Shown here one piece after another: positions 1-5,995 of a DNA stretch of 8,341 nucleotides. This DNA is from Alphaproteobacteria bacterium (GTDB lineage Bacteria; Pseudomonadota; Alphaproteobacteria; Micavibrionales; Micavibrionaceae): NCBI GenBank assembly GCA_021776015.1, contig JAJFGT010000084.1:1-8341 (forward strand). The letters are read 5' to 3'. The first letter of the stretch is position 1. Every line of letters starts with the position of its first letter. The position numbers were made by a program, and so were the translations under genes. The notes beneath the pieces are model-generated. The model was not told where the DNA came from and ran no database searches. It worked only from the letters and a program-made list of their open reading frames with translations.

Positions 1-29
1 CCTCCAAACCGTTCATAGAGTGTCATCAT
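1..29 (-). CDS. Third tandem truncated globin gene, 5' end only (partial)
   Basis: Read on the minus strand from position 29, this fragment encodes MMTLYERFG and the first two bases of a Gly codon before the window ends. It matches the first nine residues of the complete globin at 61-426 exactly, including the double ATG start. An AAGGAT ribosome binding site lies at about 38-43, nine bases before the first ATG. The 31-base spacer from the preceding stop resembles the spacer between the other two copies, with the same AAAACG(C/T)GAAT opening and the same GTAATGATGACA ending. It is therefore the start of a third copy of the globin unit. Only its beginning is visible, so whether the gene is intact cannot be said. 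Confidence 0.85.
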
Positions 30-60
30 TACTTTTTATCCTTTAATTTATTCACGTTTT

Positions 61-426
61 TTAACGACCGAGGACATCATCTCTTAAATCATCAACAATA
101 ACGATGGCTTTCTTAGTATCTTCTTCTGAGGCGCCCAATCCTAACAATGTGCTTTCCAGATGTTCAATTATAATATCAACATGCGTATCATTTAAGCCCT
201 TTTTAAGAAGATGTTTATGCCCTTCTCTCAGATTCTTACCTGTATAATGGTGAGATCCTCCATATGCCATAGTTAAAAAAGCTTTTTGTTTTGCAATTTG
301 CCGGGACATGTCCACACCATCAAAAAAGTAATTGACGCGGTCATCATCAAGGACTTTTTCATAGAAAATTTCTACGGCTGTATCTAAAGCAACTTTACCT
401 CCAAAACGCTCATAAAGTGTCATCAT
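61..426 (-). CDS. Group I truncated hemoglobin (trHbN-like), second tandem copy
   Basis: This 121-residue protein has the length of the 2-over-2 globins, which bind heme and handle O2 or NO in the cytoplasm. Aligned by eye to mycobacterial trHbN, the key positions are Tyr22 (B10) in EIFYEK, Phe35 (CD1), Gln43 (E7), Gln47 (E11) and proximal His70 (F8) in REGHKH. The glycine motifs of the family are present as YGG at 55-57 and YTGK at 61-64. A Tyr-Gln-Gln distal pocket usually stabilises bound O2 through hydrogen bonds. It differs from the copy upstream at 22 of 121 residues, or 82% identity by direct count. The start is the first of two adjacent ATGs, because the GGGGG ribosome binding site at 436-440 sits nine bases before it. 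It is probably co-transcribed with the other copies. NO dioxygenation or O2 sensing are both possible and the sequence does not decide. Confidence 0.93.
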   Translation of the reverse strand: MMTLYERFGGKVALDTAVEIFYEKVLDDDRVNYFFDGVDMSRQIAKQKAFLTMAYGGSHHYTGKNLREGHKHLLKKGLNDTHVDIIIEHLESTLLGLGASEEDTKKAIVIVDDLRDDVLGR

Positions 427-459
427 TACTCTTTACCCCCTTAAATTCATTCGCGTTTT

Positions 460-825
460 TTAACGGCCTAGGACATCATCCCTTAAATCATCAACAATAA
501 CGATAGCTTTCTTTATATCCTCTTCTGAAGCGCCCAACCCCAGCAATGTACTCTCTAAATGCTCAATTAAGACATCTATATGCGTATCATTTAAACCTTT
601 TTTAATAAGAGGTTCGTGAGCTTCTTTCATAGTTTTACCTGTATAATGATGAGGTCCACCATATGCTACAGTTAAAAAAGCTTTTTGCTTTGCAATCTGT
701 TTAGTCATATCAACATCATCAAAAAAGAAATTGACGCGGTCGTCATTTAACATTTTATCATAAAAAATTTCTACGGCTGTATCTAAGGCTATTTTGCCCC
801 CAAAACGCTCATAAAGTGTTGTCAT
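460..825 (-). CDS. Group I truncated hemoglobin (trHbN-like), first tandem copy
   Basis: This is the promoter-proximal member of the globin array. It is a 121-residue 2-over-2 globin expected to bind one heme and to react with O2, NO or related ligands in the cytoplasm. The family landmarks are all present: LYERFGG at the N terminus, Tyr22 (B10), Phe35 (CD1) within an FFF run, Gln43 (E7), Gln47 (E11), YGGPHHYTGK at 55-64 and proximal His70 in KEAHEP. The start at 825 has an AGGTGA ribosome binding site at about 830-835 with good spacing. Unlike the other two copies it begins with a single ATG. Its flanks of His70 differ from the second copy (EAHEP against EGHKH), which could tune the heme iron. 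It follows rplQ on the same strand after 246 bases, with a promoter-like region of its own. Confidence 0.94.
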   Translation of the reverse strand: MTTLYERFGGKIALDTAVEIFYDKMLNDDRVNFFFDDVDMTKQIAKQKAFLTVAYGGPHHYTGKTMKEAHEPLIKKGLNDTHIDVLIEHLESTLLGLGASEEDIKKAIVIVDDLRDDVLGR

Positions 826-1071
826 ATCTTCACCTAGCCTCTTTCTTAACCTTTATCAGTAATTCTAATGACACATTGTATCCTAACAATACAAGCATGT
901 ATTCAAAAGAAAGAACTTCAAATTTATTACCTTTATGATATTACGTAGAAGATAATGCCCACAGCCCAAGACAAATGGATTTACCCACATTCTCAGCGTA
1001 CCATGTAACATAATACACACGATCTATGAATAGATCTATACACATTTTTTATAAACTTTAGAGGGGTAACC
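826..1071. other. Intergenic region between rplQ and the globin array
   Basis: No gene is supported in these 246 bases. Reading toward the globins, they contain an AGGG/CCCT motif just after the rplQ stop, then a palindrome at 1021-1036 (GATCTA, four-base loop, TAGATC). Neither is followed by a T-run on the minus strand, so no rplQ terminator is evident. Near the globin start there is a cluster of inverted repeats built from TTGTAT and ATACAA. rplQ and the globins could be partly co-transcribed. Confidence 0.55.
875..902 (-). promoter_or_regulatory. Candidate globin promoter with palindromic operator
   Basis: On the minus strand a TACAAT hexamer (875-880), five of six matches to the -10 consensus, lies about 50 bases before the first globin ATG. 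The -35 match is weak (AATACA at 17 bases). An inverted repeat TTGTAT-N7-ATACAA occupies 876-894, so one arm overlaps the -10. The other arm also pairs with TGTAT at 898-902. This layout suits either repressor binding or two alternative hairpins. It does not match the FNR TTGAT-N4-ATCAA pattern. The regulator is unknown. Confidence 0.4.
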
Positions 1072-1620
1072 CTACGTCTTAGGTTTAGTTTCTTTAGACT
1101 CCGCTTTTTTAGCCTTAGGTGCCTTAGACTCAGGCTTCTTGGAAATAGCTTTTGTAGGTTTTTCTTCTTTTTTAGACTCAGGTTTTTTGGGCTCTGAAGC
1201 TTTAACAGATTCGTCATCCTGCTGTTGCTCTATAAAACCACTATCTTTTCCCTTTGCCGTTACATCACGATCAACAAATTCTATAACAGCCATCGGTGCA
1301 TTATCGCCATACCTAAACCCTGCCTTTAAAACACGAATGTAACCACCTTCTCGATTTGCATAACGAGACGCAAGCACATCAAAAAGTTTTTTGACTTGTG
1401 TCTCATCCCGCATAATTGAAATTGCACGGCGACGATTTGCTAAGCCACCTTTTTTACCTAGCGTCACAAGCTTTTCAACAAAGGGACGTAACTCTTTAGC
1501 TTTTGGTAAAGTCGTTGTAATTTGCTCGTGTTTAACCAATGCTGCTGACATATTAGCAAACATAGCAAGTCTATGAGGTGTTGTACGTCCTAATTTTCTT
1601 TGTTTAATACGATGTTTCAT
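1072..1620 (-). CDS. rplQ: 50S ribosomal protein L17 with long Lys/Glu-rich C-terminal tail
   Basis: Residues 1-119 form a standard L17 core, starting [17 protein letters not shown] and continuing through the ANRRRAI segment and the [18 protein letters not shown] end of the fold. L17 binds 23S rRNA near the exit tunnel of the large subunit. The protein is 182 residues, while many bacterial L17 proteins have about 115-140. The extra 60 or so residues (120-182) are rich in Lys, Glu, Pro and Ser and hold KKPESK at 145-150 and 161-166 plus KKAESK at 171-176. The tail is probably disordered and may contact rRNA. Lys-rich tails on L17 occur in other alphaproteobacteria. The start has an AGAAGAG ribosome binding site at 1626-1632. 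rplQ is the last gene of the alpha operon, 153 bases after rpoA. Confidence 0.97.
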   Translation of the reverse strand: MKHRIKQRKLGRTTPHRLAMFANMSAALVKHEQITTTLPKAKELRPFVEKLVTLGKKGGLANRRRAISIMRDETQVKKLFDVLASRYANREGGYIRVLKAGFRYGDNAPMAVIEFVDRDVTAKGKDSGFIEQQQDDESVKASEPKKPESKKEEKPTKAISKKPESKAPKAKKAESKETKPKT

Positions 1621-1663
1621 AGCATCTCTTCTTTCTTGCCACTTGGCTTTTTTTATTCACTGC

Positions 1664-1683
1664 GGTTTCAATCGTGTGAAACC
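1664..1683 (-). promoter_or_regulatory. Perfect 7-bp inverted repeat in the rplQ leader
   Basis: On the minus strand GGTTTCA and TGAAACC flank the six-base loop CACGAT. It begins immediately after the TATAAT at 1684-1689, so it would lie around the transcription start. It could be an operator or a 5'-terminal RNA hairpin. An A-run follows it instead of a T-run, so it is not an intrinsic terminator for rpoA. Confidence 0.5.
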
Positions 1684-1712
1684 ATTATAACAACTACCTA
1701 TCACCAGTTTAA
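1684..1712 (-). promoter_or_regulatory. Candidate internal promoter for rplQ
   Basis: A perfect TATAAT -10 hexamer lies at 1684-1689 on the minus strand. A weak -35 (TTAAAC, 1707-1712) sits 17 bases upstream. The start codon of rplQ is about 65 bases downstream. The 153-base rpoA-rplQ gap is long for this operon, which leaves room for such an element. In AT-rich DNA a lone -10 match can arise by chance. Confidence 0.45.
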
Positions 1713-1773
1713 TCTTATATAAAGATCCGTTAACAAGCAGGTTGGAGAACATCTCCTCTATTGTAACGACTTA

Positions 1774-2802
1774 CTAGTTACTAAATGGATCATCCATTTT
1801 ATGTGCAAGCTCATCAATATTCTCAGGAGGCCATCCTTCAACATCCATCCCTAAATATAAGCCCATAGCACCAAGAACTTCTTTAATTTCATTCAAAGAT
1901 TTACGTCCAAAATTAGGGGTACGAAGCATATCAGACTCTGAATGTCTTACAAGGTCGCCAATATAAACAATATCATCATTTTTTAGACAATTTGCAGAAC
2001 GGACAGACAATTCGAGCTCATCCACTTTACGAAGAAGATTACGGTTAAATGGAAGTATATCCTCTTCAGATTCAGCTTTTTCTTCTTCTGGCTCATCAAA
2101 ATTGATAAAGACTTGCAATTGTTCTTGAAGTATCCGTGCAGCAAAAGCTACAGCATCTTCAGGCGTTACAACACCATTGGTTTCAACTTCAAGTGTTAGC
2201 TTATCATAATCTGTTACCTGTCCAACACGTGTGTCTTCAACATAATAACTCACTTTTTTAACAGGAGAGAAAACAGAATCTATAGGAATAAGTCCTACAG
2301 GGCATTCTTCTGGACGATTTTGTGCAGCAGCTCTATAGCCTTTTCCAGTACTCACTGTAAGCTCCATATTCAAATTGACGCCCTTACCTAGAGTACAAAG
2401 AACAAGGTTTGGATTCATGATCTCAATATCAGCACCAGCCTCAATTTGAGCAGCTGTTACTTCACATGGACCAGTTACATTTAAACGCATTTTCTTAGGA
2501 CCCTCTGCATGCATACGCACAGACAGGGCTTTAAGATTTAAAATAATGTCAGTAACATCTTCACGAACACCATCAATTGAAGAAAATTCATGCATAACAC
2601 CATCTATATGAACGGCTGTAACGGCAGCGCCTTGAATAGAAGATAACAATACACGACGAATAGCATTCCCAAGCGTCAATCCAAAACCACGCTCTAAAGG
2701 CTCAACCTCAACAACACTCTTGTTTGGGTTATTGTCTTTCTTTTTAATATCAATAGAACTTGGCTTAATCATCTCTTGCCAATTTTTGTTAATGAGAACC
2801 AT
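1774..2802 (-). CDS. rpoA: DNA-directed RNA polymerase subunit alpha
   Basis: This 342-residue protein is the alpha subunit, whose dimer nucleates assembly of the RNA polymerase core. The N-terminal domain (about 1-235) shows [20 protein letters not shown] at 36-55 and the [15 protein letters not shown] segment at 77-91. An acidic linker ([12 protein letters not shown], 237-248) leads to the C-terminal domain, which carries [12 protein letters not shown] at 267-278, [16 protein letters not shown] at 295-310 and WPP at 324-326. Arg268 matches the DNA-contacting Arg265 of the E. coli subunit. The first ATG is preferred over Met11 because alphaproteobacterial alpha subunits conserve the KNWQE(L/M)IKP segment at 6-14, and a GGGA-containing ribosome binding site precedes it. 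It lies 58 bases after rpsK. Nothing in it is unusual. Confidence 0.99.
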   Translation of the reverse strand: MVLINKNWQEMIKPSSIDIKKKDNNPNKSVVEVEPLERGFGLTLGNAIRRVLLSSIQGAAVTAVHIDGVMHEFSSIDGVREDVTDIILNLKALSVRMHAEGPKKMRLNVTGPCEVTAAQIEAGADIEIMNPNLVLCTLGKGVNLNMELTVSTGKGYRAAAQNRPEECPVGLIPIDSVFSPVKKVSYYVEDTRVGQVTDYDKLTLEVETNGVVTPEDAVAFAARILQEQLQVFINFDEPEEEKAESEEDILPFNRNLLRKVDELELSVRSANCLKNDDIVYIGDLVRHSESDMLRTPNFGRKSLNEIKEVLGAMGLYLGMDVEGWPPENIDELAHKMDDPFSN

Positions 2803-2860
2803 CTCTTTCCCTTTCTCTAAAATACTTTTTTAAATAGACCAGTTTGCTTCAAATAGGCGT

Positions 2861-3244
2861 CTAAACACGACGACGTTTTGAAGGACGACACCCATTATGA
2901 GGGATCGGCGTAGTATCTCGAATTGAACGAATAACGAACCCTGCAGAATAAAGACCTCGAAGAGCCGATTCACGCCCTGAACCAGGTCCCTTTACATCTA
3001 CATCCAATTCTTTCATTCCATACTCTTGTGCTTTACGACCTGCATCTTCTGCTGCAATCTGCGCCGCATACGGTGTAGATTTTCGAGAGCCTTTAAAGCC
3101 CATCGTACCAGCAGATGACCAAGAAATTGTATTTCCTTGTGAATCTGTAATTGTAATTAATGTATTATTGAAAGTTGAAAGCACATACGCTCTTCCTTCA
3201 ACAATATTCTTTTTAACTTTTTTCTTAGCGACTGGTTTTGCCAT
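2861..3244 (-). CDS. rpsK: 30S ribosomal protein S11
   Basis: This 127-residue protein is S11 of the small-subunit platform, where it helps form the mRNA path next to S7 and S21. The Lys-rich N terminus is followed by [16 protein letters not shown] (19-34), [19 protein letters not shown] (44-62) and the invariant basic end [12 protein letters not shown]. Length and motifs are normal. It starts 13 bases after the rpsM stop, and its AAGGGAG ribosome binding site overlaps that stop codon, which suggests translational coupling. It belongs to the rpsM-rpsK-rpoA transcription unit. Confidence 0.99.
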   Translation of the reverse strand: MAKPVAKKKVKKNIVEGRAYVLSTFNNTLITITDSQGNTISWSSAGTMGFKGSRKSTPYAAQIAAEDAGRKAQEYGMKELDVDVKGPGSGRESALRGLYSAGFVIRSIRDTTPIPHNGCRPSKRRRV

Positions 3245-3257
3245 TGTTCAAACTCCC

Positions 3258-3629
3258 TTATTTTTTCTTTCCTGCAATTGCCTTAGCAGGACCTTTACGG
3301 GTTCTTGCATTCGTGCGTGTATTTTGACCTCGCACAGGAAGTCCTTTACGGTGACGAAGACCTCGAAAACATCCCATATCCATCAATCTTTTGATGTTCA
3401 TAGAGATTTCACGACGCAATCCTCCCTCAATAACATACCGATCAGAATCAATTTCTGAACGAATAAGATTAAGTTCATTTTCCGTCAAATCTTTCATATG
3501 ACGTGTTCCGTCTATTTTATGAGCTGAACAGATTTCTTTAGCTGTTGTACGACCGATTCCATAAATATAGGTTAAAGCGATCTCTACAACTTTGTTATCG
3601 GGAACATTAACACCCGCAATACGAGCCAT
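3258..3629 (-). CDS. rpsM: 30S ribosomal protein S13
   Basis: This 123-residue protein is S13 of the 30S head, which bridges to the 50S subunit and touches the P-site tRNA through its tail. It opens with the family signature [13 protein letters not shown], then [14 protein letters not shown] (21-34), the helix-two-turn-helix region and the basic [25 protein letters not shown] stretch near the end, closing in AGKKK. Its ribosome binding site AAGGAG lies at 3636-3641, six bases before the ATG. It is the first gene after a 173-base gap that contains a strong promoter, so it probably leads the alpha operon. The usual alpha-operon repressor gene rpsD is not in this cluster. Confidence 0.99.
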   Translation of the reverse strand: MARIAGVNVPDNKVVEIALTYIYGIGRTTAKEICSAHKIDGTRHMKDLTENELNLIRSEIDSDRYVIEGGLRREISMNIKRLMDMGCFRGLRHRKGLPVRGQNTRTNARTRKGPAKAIAGKKK

Positions 3630-3656
3630 ATTTTTCTCCTTTGTTTGAATTCATAC

Positions 3657-3676
3657 CGAACCGTTATACCAGTTCG
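3657..3676 (-). promoter_or_regulatory. Leader hairpin upstream of rpsM
   Basis: On the minus strand CGAACTG and CGGTTCG can form a seven-base-pair stem, with one G-U pair, closed by the loop GTATAA. It sits in the presumed 5' untranslated leader, 27 bases before the rpsM start and downstream of the promoter at 3719-3746. Ribosomal protein operons are often controlled through leader structures, so this is a candidate autoregulatory site. The stem is short and may simply protect the transcript. Confidence 0.4.
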
Positions 3677-3718
3677 TAAACCAATGCTCATAAGGAATGA
3701 ACCTATTGAGACTGGCGC

Positions 3719-3746
3719 AGTATATGCACGAAAAACAAAGAGTCAA
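3719..3746 (-). promoter_or_regulatory. Strong sigma-70-type promoter for rpsM-rpsK-rpoA
   Basis: On the minus strand TTGACT (3741-3746) is followed after 16 bases by TATACT (3719-3724). Each hexamer matches five of six consensus bases. The upstream flank is AT-rich, and transcription would start about 80 bases before the rpsM ATG. This is the best promoter match in the window, and it separates secY-adk from the ribosomal and polymerase genes. Confidence 0.75.
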
Positions 3747-3802
3747 TAGAAAAATGAGATAAAACTAGCGTTTATTAATAGCACTCAGACTCTATTTCAA
3801 AA

Positions 3803-4369
3803 TTAGTTTGAATCTATAAGAGTATGAAGATCCTGACTGACAATTTCAACACTCTTCATACCATCAAGGATCTGATGTATATGCTTAGCTTTATAATAAG
3901 GGAGGACTTCCGCCGCATAGCTTCTATAGGCATCTAATCGCACCTTAAGGGCTTCAATCGTATCATCACTTCGTCCCTCTTCAAGAGCTCGTTTTTGTAT
4001 CCGCCCAATCAATTGATCATCTTCAATTTGAAGCTCTATAACCTTATCAATAGATTTTCCACATTTCGAAAGCATAATATCAAGGGCTTTTGCTTGTGCC
4101 ACTGTCCGAGGAAACCCATCAAAAACAGCTCCCTTAACACAGGAACTAGATTCAACATAAGACCGAATCATACCAATTACAATTTCATCAGAAACAAGCG
4201 CACCTGTATCCATTACAGCCTTAGCTTGCAGTCCTAATTCTGTTTTTTCTGCAATCTGTGCGCGAAGCATATCTCCTGTTGAAAGATGCTTAAGCCCATA
4301 TTCTTTCTCAAGAATTTTAGCCTGAGTCCCTTTTCCTGCAGCAGGAGGACCAAACAAAATAATATTCAT
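3803..4369 (-). CDS. adk: Adenylate kinase, short-lid form
   Basis: Adenylate kinase interconverts ATP plus AMP with two ADP in the cytoplasm. The 188-residue product begins MNIILFGPPAAGKGTQ with the P-loop GPPAAGKGT at 7-15. The AMP-binding motif STGDMLR is at 30-36 and DGFPRT at 84-89. EEGRSDD (130-136) and Arg144 provide the usual nucleotide-binding arginines. The lid is a short loop without the zinc-type insertion, as in other alphaproteobacterial enzymes of about 190 residues. The frame is open for 28 codons upstream, but the start at 4369 is preferred because the protein then begins at the conserved MNIILFG and a GAAGGG ribosome binding site lies nine to ten bases before it. It starts four bases after the secY stop, so the two genes are coupled. 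secY-adk adjacency is common in bacteria. Confidence 0.98.
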   Translation of the reverse strand: MNIILFGPPAAGKGTQAKILEKEYGLKHLSTGDMLRAQIAEKTELGLQAKAVMDTGALVSDEIVIGMIRSYVESSSCVKGAVFDGFPRTVAQAKALDIMLSKCGKSIDKVIELQIEDDQLIGRIQKRALEEGRSDDTIEALKVRLDAYRSYAAEVLPYYKAKHIHQILDGMKSVEIVSQDLHTLIDSN

Positions 4370-4373
4370 AGAA

Positions 4374-5738
4374 TTACACCCTTCCCTTGCGTCCACTTCG
4401 GCGTGAATTACGCAGATTACTCTTTTTAATAAGCCCTTCATACTGATGTGCAACTAAATGGGATTGTATATGTCCCACCGTGTCTAGTGTAACCGTTACA
4501 ACAATCAAAAGAGATGTTCCTCCAAAGTAAAACGGTAACGAATACTTGGAAATCATAAACTCAGGTAACAGACAGATAAAGACAAGATAAACTGCTCCAA
4601 TTGTTGTCACACGGGTCATAAGATGATCGAGATGTTCAGCCGTACTTTTTCCAGGACGTATCCCAGGAATAACACCTCCATTTTTACGAAGCATGTCCGC
4701 ATTATCTTCGGGGTTAAATACAATTGCTGTATAGAAGAAGCAGAAAAATGCTACGAGTGCCCCATAAAGCACCATATAGGTAATCGTTCCATTCTGAAGG
4801 TATCTTGCAATTGTTGATGTAAAATCACCACCTTCAGCGCCACTAAACCCGACAAGAGTCATAGGTAGAAGTAATAAAGATGATGCAAAGATAGGTGGAA
4901 TCACCCCTGCTGTATTCAACTTAAGGGGGATATGGTTAGAGTCCCCCATGGCCGCACCACTTGTTGTTTGACGCTTAGGGTATTGAACAGCAACACGACG
5001 ATATGCACGCTCCATAAAGACAATAAAGACAATAACACCAATAATACCAATAAAGATTAACGCCAATTCAAGGAAGCCAAACTGACCTTGTCGTCCCAGC
5101 TCTAAAGTAGTTGCAAAAGCTCTTGGGAGCTCCGCAACAATCCCTGCAAAAATAATAAGAGAGATACCGTTTCCAATACCACGTGCTGTAATTTGCTCCC
5201 CTAGCCACATTAGGAAAACTGTTCCACCAACAATTGTTATAATTGTTGAAATACGAAAAAACGCACCAGGGTCGATCACAGCAGAACCCGTAGCTCCCTG
5301 AAGATTTTCAAGCCCAACAGAAAGTCCATAAGCTTGCACAGTTGCCAAAAAAACGGTCAAATAACGTGTATATTGATTAATTTTTATTCGTCCAATTTCG
5401 CCTTCTTTCTTTAAAGCCTCCATAGAAGGCACCATTGCCGTCGCAAGCTGCATAATAATAGCAGCAGAAATGTACGGCATAATATTCAAAGCAAAAATAG
5501 TCATCCGCTCCAAAGACCCTCCAGAGAAGAGGTTGAACATATCAAGAATACCACCTGCTTTTTGATCAAATATTTCATTCCAGATATGTGGGTCAATTCC
5601 AGGAATTGGAATATATGTCCCCAATCGATAGACAAGCAACGCACCTAAAACAAACAGAATCCTCCGTTTAAGCTCTGTTGCTTTCGAAAAACTTCCCCAG
5701 CTTGCATTTTTTGCGAGTTGTTCTACGGCTGATGCCAT
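4374..5738 (-). CDS. secY: Protein translocase channel subunit SecY
   Basis: SecY is the channel of the SecYEG translocon in the inner membrane, exporting unfolded proteins and inserting membrane proteins. The 454-residue protein has the ten hydrophobic segments expected. Signature regions are visible at 73-94 (GGSLERMTIFALNIMPYISAAI region), 177-193 (MWLGEQITARGIGNGIS), 275-287 (NTAGVIPPIFASS) and 361-366 (RPGKST), and the cytosolic tail is Arg/Lys-rich. Met1 is supported by an AAGAAGGA ribosome binding site at 5748-5755. Its last codons contain the ribosome binding site of adk. In most bacteria secY follows rplO. Here no gene precedes it on this strand for over 1.5 kb, so it must have its own promoter in 5739-5977 or depend on distant read-through. 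Confidence 0.99.
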   Translation of the reverse strand: MASAVEQLAKNASWGSFSKATELKRRILFVLGALLVYRLGTYIPIPGIDPHIWNEIFDQKAGGILDMFNLFSGGSLERMTIFALNIMPYISAAIIMQLATAMVPSMEALKKEGEIGRIKINQYTRYLTVFLATVQAYGLSVGLENLQGATGSAVIDPGAFFRISTIITIVGGTVFLMWLGEQITARGIGNGISLIIFAGIVAELPRAFATTLELGRQGQFGFLELALIFIGIIGVIVFIVFMERAYRRVAVQYPKRQTTSGAAMGDSNHIPLKLNTAGVIPPIFASSLLLLPMTLVGFSGAEGGDFTSTIARYLQNGTITYMVLYGALVAFFCFFYTAIVFNPEDNADMLRKNGGVIPGIRPGKSTAEHLDHLMTRVTTIGAVYLVFICLLPEFMISKYSLPFYFGGTSLLIVVTVTLDTVGHIQSHLVAHQYEGLIKKSNLRNSRRSGRKGRV

Positions 5739-5977
5739 GATTCCTAATCCTTCTTAATATTCATTTATTTCTATTATCTCTAAACCCTATTCATGTAGAC
5801 GAAACAACGAGAGGTTTCAAGACAAAATCAAAAGTAGCGATGAAAAGAACACAAGATGTTAAGATACAATCTTATTTGCATCCCCCTAATCAATATTCAT
5901 ATTTATTTTATATGTATTTTTTAACTACGCCTTAAGACTATTGCCATAAAATAAAGGCGCAAAGTAATGACCTATTT
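5739..5977. promoter_or_regulatory. Divergent intergenic region between secY and the hydrolase-like gene
   Basis: These 239 AT-rich bases must hold promoters for both directions. For secY the best candidate is TTGAAA (5815-5820 on the minus strand) with a poor TACATG -10 after 17 bases (5792-5797). For the plus-strand gene, TTGCAT at 5876-5881 with CATATT 16 bases later is weak. An exact inverted repeat TAAGAT-ACA-ATCTTA lies at 5860-5874, and CGCCTT/AAGGCG arms lie at 5928-5933 and 5954-5959. A 13-base direct repeat begins at 5873 and recurs inside the gene start at 5983-5995. No small gene is supported here. Confidence 0.45.
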
Positions 5978-5995
5978 ATGGATATTTGCATCCCC
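5873..5995 (+). repeat. Direct repeat TATTTGCATCCCC, two copies
   Basis: The 13-base word TATTTGCATCCCC occurs exactly at 5873-5885 and 5983-5995. The first copy is in the intergenic region next to a palindrome, and the second overlaps codons 2-6 of the plus-strand gene. Sequences outside the repeat do not align. It could be a pair of binding sites or a remnant of a small local duplication. Confidence 0.6.

Larger units (their letters stand above)
1..825 (-). repeat. Tandem gene duplication array, unit about 398 bases
   Basis: Three globin starts lie at 825, 426 and 29, giving periods of 399 and 397 bases. Each unit holds the full globin gene plus a short AT-rich spacer of 31-33 bases that carries the next ribosome binding site. 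Both spacers begin AAAACG and end GTAATG, so the duplicated unit includes the spacer and not only the coding sequence. This is what unequal crossover of a whole unit would leave. The array continues past the left edge, so the total copy number is unknown. Confidence 0.88.

Noticed and set aside
1021..1050. GATCTA/TAGATC hairpin with a nearby T-run as a terminator
   Set aside because: The T-run is on the plus strand, eight bases from an AT-rich stem, and no plus-strand gene ends here. It does not fit termination of rplQ.
993..1217. Minus-strand open frame of 74 codons, Lys/Leu-rich
   Set aside because: It lies mostly in another frame of the repetitive rplQ tail, and its composition only reflects that low-complexity DNA.
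1139..1576. Plus-strand open frames antisense to rplQ
   Set aside because: They have no convincing ribosome binding site and are shadows of a well-supported ribosomal protein gene.
1618..1625. Two-codon frame ATG-CTA-TGA whose stop overlaps the rplQ start
   Set aside because: The ribosome binding site directly abuts the first ATG, which leaves no room for initiation there. It is probably coincidence.
4370..4453. Extended adk start 28 codons upstream
   Set aside because: The extension overlaps the end of secY, does not resemble any adenylate kinase N terminus, and Met at 4369 has a good ribosome binding site.
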